From Guadua angustifolia (taxonomy: Eukaryota > Streptophyta > Magnoliopsida > Poales > Poaceae): a stretch of DNA of 64,000 nt. The stretch's first letter is position 1; each line of letters begins with the position of its first letter. The position numbers and the translations under genes were made by a program. Below, one piece after another: positions 56,418 to 64,000 of this stretch. The stretch is from the NCBI GenBank assembly GCA_036346375.1, contig CM070517.1, forward strand, positions 12,503,161 to 12,567,160, read 5' to 3'. The notes beneath the pieces are model-generated. The model was not told the origin of the DNA. It made no database searches and was given only the letters and a program-made list of their open reading frames with translations.

Positions 56418-56867
56418 CCGACGGCCTTCCTTGATTCACGCAGCGTCTAGCTAGCATCTCCTCGTTTCTTTGTCTTCTTGGCTTGTCCAGACTCCTTCTC
56501 TAATCATCTTCCGGTGATCTCCCAACCGTTTGGACCTCCAACGCTCCTCGCCTAGCGCCGGTCATCCTCTGCCTCACCATGATCTTGCATCGTCACCCTG
56601 CAACCATCAAAGACTAGGAAAAACCTTTCACATAGCAATTCCCACAAAGATATTCAATGATTATCCCAAGGTCATTAATCAATCATAATTTCGCTCAAAG
56701 GTCTAGTGCCACCACCCCAAGCCGGTAGCACTGGAAAAAGCAGCCAACACTCAATTTGCTTCAAATCGAAAATCTAATTCAAATCAAACTCAATTTCAAA
56801 TCAAACCAACCTCAAATCTTGTCAATTACTCATCACACACAAGGATAGACCTCCACATGGTCTTTCA
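56418..56867 (-). repeat. Copia 2 5' LTR, outer part
   Basis: Minus strand starts TGAAAGACCATGTGG at 56867, as in copia 1 LTRs, and continues to the element A insertion. The first 5 bp (56418-56422) are the TSD of element A. Confidence 0.9.
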
Positions 56868-58331
56868 GAATTATTTCAAATTAGTTAGGATCTAGTTATT
56901 CAACCCAATTGAATTATCCTACCTTGTCATTTGTATGCCATGATTATTGTCACCCTAGAATGGTTCATTATTAGTTGGTTGCTAAGGGATGCCAATGTGG
57001 GTTGGTTAGACCGTGTAAAGTATGCTTAGCCGTGCATGTATGTCAAATGCCTTTTGAAATATCAAAGATAATCTTGACTAACAGAATATGGGAACATGTT
57101 TATGGAATTAGTGTTTCATGTGTTGTCATACATTGATGTTGAGTTTTAGTAACATGTATTGTTCTACAATGAAGTTGAAATTGTTGATAGCATGTGTTAC
57201 ATGGTAATCAATTGGGGTGGTAATGATTTAGATTTGGGCAAGTGAGAAGGGGCAGTATGCCATGGTGGGTCTTTGTAGCAGAATAGGATGTGGAAGTCTT
57301 GCCTCAGTCAACCTATGAACTTAACCTTGCAAGCACTTCATTTGAGTTAACATGCAACCACATGTCCGGAATGAGACAGACCTAGCTGATTAATTTGTAA
57401 TGTCTTAGCTTTGGTACTACCAGTAGTAGTGTGAGGTTTGATTGAACGATGAAAATCACATGGCACAAGAGGGGGGCCCTGATTGTGGTAACCAGTCACT
57501 TCAGTGTTGAAACTTTAGCGGGTAGTACTGAGTTAAGGTAGAATATTGTAAAGGCTTTATTATAATCGCTCCCTTATGTGGTGAGATGATTGTATCTTGT
57601 GGGTAAAGTGCGTAACCTCTGCAGAGTGTAAATTCTATTCGAATTGCTGCACTCATGGTATTGAGCAATGCTTCACAATTATAGTCAAGGGTTAGATTTT
57701 GAAAAATGAAAACTTGGATGGGAAAGCTGGGTGCTGGTGTAAATTAGAATATGTTAGGGTTGGGTGCCATGTTTAATTGAGAAATGCTAAAGTTACTATT
57801 TATTGTTATTTGTTTTGCTATCATTTTAATCTAGTTACTGTATTCTTTATAAATGTTGCTTTACTGTAAAATAGCCATGTTAGCCATTTCATTAGAATAA
57901 GCCTTGTATATAGTTATGTTAGAATTGCATTTTATGGACAACTTGTTGAATATGTTAAGTACTCACCCATGTCAACAACTAATCCCCTATTGAGAAAGAG
58001 TCTACACCAGCTTTGGAGGAGGAATACCAGAAAGAGATGAATATTTAGGGTGTGAGTTTTGTTAGTTGCCTGTGGTACACTAAGGAGTTTATCTACGTTT
58101 TCATTCTGCTGTAGTCTAATTTGTTAGTCATAATTTATCCCATGTGACAGAGTCATGTAAGGTTGACCATAAGGTCAATAATAGGATATAATTTATATAT
58201 GGAGTATTTTATTATATTTCTGTTGTGTATGATTATGATATTCATTTATGTTGAGCTTGTGTGTACTAGCGTGATTCTGGACTAGTATGATATATGCAGA
58301 GGGTTTAGATTTACATATTCGGGTCCTGGCA
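56868..58331 (+). repeat. Gypsy F 5' LTR, 3' portion
   Basis: Ends TCGGGTCCTGGCA before the PBS TGGTATCAGTGCC at 58336-58348. Matches solo LTR C in reverse, so both belong to related families. No gene is present. Confidence 0.8.
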
Positions 58332-58559
58332 GAGGTGGTATCAGTGCCATACTGACTATTGGTCTTGCCTTAGATAGTCTGGTTGTCTCTTAGGTGTGTC
58401 CAAAAATTATTTTCTTAAAAGGAAAAACTTGTATTAACTAATAAGAAGCTCTTGACTCCTCCCATTCTTCTATTATTGTTCTTTGCTGAATTTTTTGTTT
58501 TCTTCTTGCTGATACAAGTGGAGGTCTTAGCCAAGTTTCTTTTATTAGATAAGGGTGGC

Positions 58560-59290
58560 TCAGACTTATGGTGAGTGCGAATGAGGCTATGCTACTAAAC
58601 TATGGAAGATTCTGCAGGTCCTTGGAGGCATTGTTCAACAGTTGTACAAAGATAACTGTTGTGTTGTAAATGGTGTGGAGCGAGGTTTTATTTGCAAGAT
58701 TCTCATTTATGCTCGGGAGGATACAAAGGCTAATAAACCAATCAACATTACTGTTATAAGGGCTATATTTGAGATTGGGATCCAGGAGTCTTCATGTCTT
58801 ACTGTGTGACATATTTGTCAATATTATGCTCACGAGTTGGAGGACACCGTGTTCAGGCTACATTCATCTGGACATGCTTCCCAATGTCAAAAGATTGAAG
58901 AGGATGCCATTGTGGTGCAATTGGCAAAGCTCGTTGCTACTCAAAAAGATCACATGAAGGACACAACTCAAGAACTCAAGCAACTGTATGAAGCTTTGAG
59001 GGTTGTCGAAGAGGAACTTCATGAGACGCGCATCACAGCGACTGACAAGATCATGGAGTTAGAGGAAGCTTTGTATAGTGATGGTGACCAATCTATGCAA
59101 GAGTAAGATGAGGAAGAGGAAGAAGACCCCTAGGAGTTTGAGATGGAGCCAGAGGAGCCTGATGTGCATGTGGATTTTGAGGTGCCAGTTGCTAAACTTC
59201 ATAATCATTTTGCACCCATGCCAGCCCATTCACCACTTTGTGCACCGAGAGAGCCTCACCCTAGGTGGTTGGATGAGTGAGGAGTTGGTT
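58560..59290 (+). pseudogene. Extra ORF upstream of gag in gypsy F (orf0-like)
   Basis: The frame encodes RGFICKILIYAREDTKANKP, INITVIRAIFEIGIQESS, then ELEDTVFRLH and a coiled coil (LAKLVATQKDHMKDTTQELK, VVEEELHETR), followed by an acidic stretch and PREPHPRWLDE. The same protein is encoded on the minus strand at 63236-63890 in element G, with aligned blocks such as RGMICIIIIYTRKDTKA and INITIRRLTFDTDIPESS. Conservation between two copies shows it is a real element gene, not a chance frame. Some rice gypsy elements have such an ORF before gag; its role is unknown. Here several stops break it. Confidence 0.7.
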
Positions 59291-59515
59291 TAGTTAGTAG
59301 TGTAGACTCTTGTTTTGAGTCACATATATTTAAATTAGACAGTGTTATCGTTGTAGACGTTAGTTTGTATGCTTAGGTTGATTTGGTTCTTTTATTATTG
59401 TTGAGTGTACAATATGTGTTGCATGGCCCTTAGGCTCTTCTAAGCAACCATACCAAGTACTAAGAAAGTTTGCTTAATTTATTGAGTTAAATCTATTTCC
59501 CCTGCACTAGGATTC

Positions 59516-60660
59516 ATGAATCGTACGTTTGCTATTCCTGTTTCCCTAACCCTATGGAGCAATCAACAGATGGTTCAGACTTGTGGAAACAATGGAGCTT
59601 TTGGGAGTGAAACTCGGTCCAATGACAATTCCAATGATGGATCATTTCATCAACCGTCACCACTACTAAATTGCAGAACTTGGGACCTTTTCTCGCTGCT
59701 CAAACTTGGTTGATGCAGATAATGATGCAGAAAATCTAGAACATGACCACTCAAGCTACAGCTAACAATACTGGTCAAGTCAACAACAATGGACCTCATT
59801 CCTATTCAAAGTTGTCTGATTTTATGAGGACTCATCCACCAACATTCTTTGGGAATGTCAATTCTTTAGAAGCTGATGACTAGCTTAGAACAGTAGAAAG
59901 GAAGCTGCACATAACACAGTGTGAAGGTAATGAGAAGGTTCTCTATGCCTCTCATCAACTTGAAGGGATTCTTGCTGAATAGTGAGAGAACTATTGTACT
60001 GCTTATGAAGCCCCACAAGAGATCACTTGAGAGGAGTTTACTACTGCATTTTGTTAGTATCATGTGCCTGGAGGAATGATGGATCTAAAGAAGAGGAATT
60101 CCCTGCACTTAAGTAGGGAAGCTAGTAAGTGGCTGAATACCTGAATAAGTTTACACTATTTGCACGCTACGCCTCTGAAGATGTTGCAATAAAAAAAGCA
60201 AGAAAGCCTCATTTCATGACGGGACTAAACTCTGGACTGCAAGTTGGGTTGGTTACCCATAACTTTCCTAATTTTCAGGAGTTGGCCAATAAGGCTTTAA
60301 TTGGAAGACAAGCTCAAAGAGGTTGGTGTGGATTGCAAGCGCAGGATGGCTTATCAAGAAGTTACCCAAATTAGCTGAGATTGAGGATGAGTCCACAACA
60401 GTTTGCCAGATTTTAGCCATAGACTACAAACAAGACAACAATACCTACACCACGTCTAGGTAGTCAGAGTTTTTAAACACCTACTCAAGTAAGCAATGCG
60501 ATGGGAGAGAATCCACAGTTGTCATGAAGACGCTGCTACAGTTGATGTGAACCTGGGCATTTTGCCTGTCAATGTCCTAAAAGAGGAGGCATTACTCTGG
60601 TCTGCTTCAACCTAGGACCAACATCTGCGAAGACGCCTGCACCTGGAGCTAATCAAGGAG
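59516..60660 (+). pseudogene. Gypsy F gag
   Basis: A start at 59516 follows the conserved leader CCCCTGCACTAGG. The retrotransposon gag domain is visible at about 59810-60110: LSDFMRTHPPTFFGNV, ERKLHITQCEGNEKVLYASH, then EYLNKFTLFARYA at 60129. The CCHC zinc knuckle at 60534-60575 reads CYS-stop-CEPGHFACQC: the second Cys codon has become TGA and the Gly after it Cys. Many changes are C-to-T or G-to-A, as expected from methylated DNA decay. Gag would form particles; this copy is dead. Confidence 0.85.
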
Positions 60661-60699
60661 GAAACTAAGCTGGAGCTACTCCACAAGCCATGGCAAGAG

Positions 60700-63062
60700 G
60701 TCAAATTAATCACATCACAGCTGATGGAGCTCATGGTGCATTGAACATCGTACTGGTTAAGTTTTTGGTTAACTCAATATCTACAATAGATTTGTTTGAT
60801 TATGGAGCTTGATATTCATTTGTTTCTTGAGCTTTTGCCATGGAGAATGGGTTAATGATCATGAATCTTAAGTGTATGATATTAGTTCAAGCCCTAGGAT
60901 CAGAATTCCGATCTAAATTAACATGTTTGGGAGTTAACTTGCTCATTGATGGAGTAAAGTTCCTTATGAACATTATTATATTAGATACCAGGCCCCTAAA
61001 TGTTATCTTTGGAATGGATTGGTTGTCTAAATATAAGGCTGTTTTGGATTGTGGTCGAAGAGTTGTGTTAGTTGAAAGCCCTAAAAAAGAGAAAGTGGAA
61101 TTTCATGTGACTACAGGTCGTGATGATTAGTTGATGCTTAATAGTGTGAAAGTTACTAGTTTAGAGGTTGTTCCAGTTGTTAGAGAATACCCTAATGTTT
61201 TCCCTAAAAATTTGCCTAGCATGCCACCAAATAGGAAATTGAGTTTGCTATTTAGTGCTTGGTACAACACCAATAGCAAAATGATTGTATCAGATGATTA
61301 CCAATGAGATGGTAGAGATGAGGAAGCAGATCGAGGAGTTGCTAGGGAAAGATTTTGTGAGACCTAGATCGTCTCCAAGGGAAGCGCCTGTTCTATTCGT
61401 CAGAAAGAAAGATGGAAGTTTAAATATGTGTATTGATTATCGTACACTTAATGAAGTGATGATTAAGAATAAGCATTTGTCACCTATGATCGATAATTTT
61501 TTTGATAGTTAAGAGGAGTTAGAGTTTTCTCTAAGATAGATCTTCAATCAGGATATCATCAGTTGAAGATTCGTACTGAGGATATTCCTAAGACTGCGTT
61601 CTTTATGCGATATGCATATTATGAGTTTACAGTCATGTCTTTTAGATTGACTAATGCTCTTGCATATTTCATAAACAAGATGAATAAAGTTTTTATGGAA
61701 TATCTAGATAAGTTTGTTGTTGTGTTCATTGATGATATACTTGTTTACTCCAAGTCAAAAAAGGGCATGCGGAACAATTGAGATTAGTACTTGAAAATCT
61801 ACTAGAACAACAATTGTATGCTAAGTTAAGTAAGTGTGACTTTTGAAAGAACAGAGTTGAATTTCTTGGTCATGTCATGACTGCTAAAGGAGTGGTTGTT
61901 GATCTAAGCAAAGTGAAAGCAATATTGCATTGGAAACAACCGAAGTCAGTTACTTAGATCCATAATTCTCTGGGGATGACAGGATATTATCATCGATTTA
62001 TCGAAGGAATTTTGACAATTGCTACACCACTTACGCAGTTGTTGAAAAAGAAAAAAAAGTTTGCATTGACACTAAAGTGCGAAAAAAGTTTTTAGGATCT
62101 TAAGAAGCGTCTAATGACAACACCAGTGTTGGTGTTACTAGATGTTCAGAGTAGCTTTGATATTTATTGTGATACTTCTAGATATGGATTTGGATGTGTG
62201 TTGATGATATAAAATGGCAAGATTATTGCTTATGCATCATGGCAGTTGAGTCCACATAAAGAAAATTACCCTGCGCATGATTTGGAGTTAGTTGTCATTG
62301 TGCATGCATTAAAGTTGTGGTATCATTTTCTCATCCGTAATAGATGCGAGATATATGCAGACTACAAGAGTTTAAAGTATATATTTACTCAGTCAGATCT
62401 TAATATGAGACAACGAAGATGGCTAGAGTTAATAATGGATTACAATGTTAGAATCTACTATCATCTAGGTAAAGCTACTGTGGTAGCCGATGCCTTGAGT
62501 CGTAAGTGCCATAATGCCAGTATGCTATTTCAGGAGGAACAGTCTGAGCTATGCAAGGAAATGCAAAAGTTGAACTGGAAGTTGTTCCACAAGAATTCTT
62601 TACTACCTTGAAAGTAAAGTCAACTTTAGAAGATCAAATCAGATAAGGTCAAATGGATGATGATAAGATCAATAGAATCAAGTCTAAGAAGGATGAAGAC
62701 TTAGCAAGGATTTTACTTTGGATGGTCAAGGTACTATGTGGTTTAAAGGCCGAATCGATGTTCCAAACAAAAAGGAGCTTAGCAGTTGATTCTTGAGAAA
62801 GCTCATGATTCAAAATATTCGATTAATCCAGGAAGCGCCAATATCTATCAAGATCTTAAGGAGAGATTTTTGTGGCTTAATATGAAATGTGAAATTGCTA
62901 AGCATGTTACTCTTTGTGATGTGTGTCAGAGAGTAAAGCCAATGCATCAGAGACCAGCTAATTTGTTACTGCCGCTAAAGGTTCCTAAATAGAAGTGAGA
63001 GGAAATTGGTATAGATTTTATTACTGGTTTACTTAGAACCCACAGTGGTTATGATTCCATAT
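60700..63062 (+). pseudogene. Gypsy F pol: protease, RT, RNase H, partial integrase
   Basis: The protease active site at 60798-60812 reads D-Y-G-A-stop instead of D-S-G-A-S, so it is inactive; VIFGMDWLSKYKAVLDCG follows. RT at 61285-61780: [20 protein letters not shown], then [11 protein letters not shown] after a stop, and FIDDILVYS at 61725 with both aspartates. RNase H at 62150-62510: [32 protein letters not shown]. The integrase zinc domain at 62800-62950 (HDSKYSINPG, CDVCQRVK) is followed by IGIDFITGLLRTHSGYDSI, and the sequence stops there before the first catalytic residues. About ten stops or shifts are present. Confidence 0.9.
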
Positions 63063-64000
63063 GCAGGGGAATAGGTTTAACCTAAAAGCTTAAACAAACT
63101 TTATTAATAACTTGGTCAACACATACTGCACACTTAATAAAAACCAGAAGTCAAACCACAACCGAAGCACATAAATTTAACGCCTAAAGGTCAACACTAC
63201 CTATCTTAAACGGACACAACTCCCACACTAGAGTCTCAACTGACTAGACTAAAACCATCACTCGTCAAGTAATCTAGGTTGAGGCTCTCGTGGGACATAA
63301 GACGACGGATGGGTTGGCATCGGCGCAAATCAATCTTAATGGCCAAGAATAGTGGGCACAAACTGCTCAGGCACCCTGTAAGGCACAGGCTTCGGGTCTC
63401 CGGGTTCCATCTCCTCCTCTTTGGGGTCCTCTTCATGTAGTTCTTCTTCCATCTCCACTTCAGCAGCAAGTAGGGCTTCCTCCAGCTCTGCTATCCTCTA
63501 GACAGCCATCATGCATGTTGAAGGAGGATATTCTTCAGCAACCCTTAGGGCTTCATATATCCTTTCCAGTTCTTCGATGGTATCTTCCATCACCTCTTCT
63601 TGAGCATTAGTAAATCTTGCCAAGTGCACAACCGTTGCATCTTCTTCGTCTTCAACATTTGGGCCTCATAGCAGTTCATCAGCATGCTCATAGCAGATGT
63701 GATGCAATGCTAAGTGTGATGATTCTGGAATATCGGTGTCGAATGTAAGCCTCCTAATGGTGATGTTGATTGTGTGACTTGCCTTGGTGTCTTTCCTGGT
63801 GTAGATAATAATTATGCAAATCATCCCTCGATAATTGCTATTAACAGTCCAAACTGGTTCCGCGGTAAAGCGGCCTCTTGTAATTGCCAAGCACTTACAA
63901 GATCCTCCGTAGCTCTACAGCATAACCACTGGTAAACTCTCCATAGGTTTGAAGCATCCTCATCTATTAAATACAACCTCAAGTACGATCTCAGCTTAAA
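63063..64000 (-). mobile_element. Element G: inverted relative of gypsy F, leader and orf0-like ORF
   Basis: On the minus strand the segment ends TATTCCCCTGCA at 63063, exactly the leader sequence that precedes gag in F (about 59500-59513). 63063-63240 matches F 59290-59505. 63236-63890 encodes the orf0-like protein (ICIIIIYTRKDTKA, DATVVHLARF, EELERIYEALRVAEE, acidic stretch, PREPQPRLLDE) with frame changes. So G is a second copy in opposite orientation, joined to F at the integrase/leader boundary, and it continues past the window edge. Confidence 0.75.

Larger units (their letters stand above)
22778..56867 (-). mobile_element. Copia 2: Sirevirus-like Ty1-copia element with large insertions
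   Basis: Read on the minus strand: 5' LTR starts at 56867 (TGAAAGACCATG, same start as copia 1), is interrupted by element A (32069-56417), and resumes 32068-30326. PBS, gag and pol follow, and the 3' interior runs to 22778, where copia 3 is inserted. The 3' LTR is beyond the left edge. It shares gag-pol with copia 1 but has a longer, more divergent 5' LTR (about 2.2 kb). It is inserted in the LTR of gypsy F at 56867/56868. Confidence 0.9.
56868..63062 (+). mobile_element. Gypsy F: Ty3-gypsy element, truncated at both ends
   Basis: Partial 5' LTR, PBS, an upstream extra ORF, gag, protease, RT, RNase H and the start of integrase in gypsy order. The LTR is cut on the left by copia 2, and the integrase stops abruptly at 63062, where an inverted relative begins. 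Integrase wording (IGIDFITGL) and RT type fit the chromovirus (Tekay-like) side; the chromodomain itself is not present. Confidence 0.88.

Overview
This window is plant nuclear DNA, most likely from a grass and probably Oryza or a close relative. That is inferred from the kinds of elements present: Ty1-copia elements with a long coiled-coil gag, Ty3-gypsy elements with 3-4 kb LTRs, CACTA elements with Ulp1-type second ORFs, and plastid DNA. I find no intact host gene and no tRNA, rRNA or CRISPR. Almost every base belongs to a transposable element, and nearly all coding sequence is decayed.

The layout is a deep nest that can be read from boundaries and target-site duplications (TSDs). The base layer is Ty3-gypsy element F (56868-63062, + strand), whose LTR was split by a copia element, here copia 2 (- strand, 22778-56867). 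Two series of insertions then hit copia 2. On its left, copia 3 (+, ends 22777) went into its 3' region. CACTA element B (left edge to 18914) went into copia 3, and copia 1 (5876-16291, same gag-pol family as copia 2) went into CACTA B. On its right, LTR element A (32069-56417) went into copia 2's 5' LTR. Solo LTR C (32425-46824) went into A's 5' LTR, CACTA D (33003-43554) into C, and solo LTR E (37792-41296) into D. A hAT-like element (19206-19986) sits in copia 3 and an inverted-repeat MITE (5468-5781) in CACTA B. At 63063 element F is joined to an inverted relative (G) that runs off the right edge.

Both CACTA elements carry foreign gene pieces. B holds a plastid ndhD fragment and part of an XB3-like ankyrin E3 ubiquitin ligase. 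D holds two exons of type II DNA topoisomerase and three exons of a Raf-like MAPKKK, with splice-site sequences still flanking most of them, so genomic DNA rather than cDNA was captured.

Other points of note: the LTRs of family A/E contain exon-like islands with conserved splice sites. LTR C is rich in ACGT-core (bZIP-type) motifs. Differences between copia 1's two LTRs cluster at GC-rich and CAG/CTG sites in a way that suggests either methylation-linked sequence error or targeted mutation. Family names and host-gene identities come from recognising protein motifs by eye; no database search was run.
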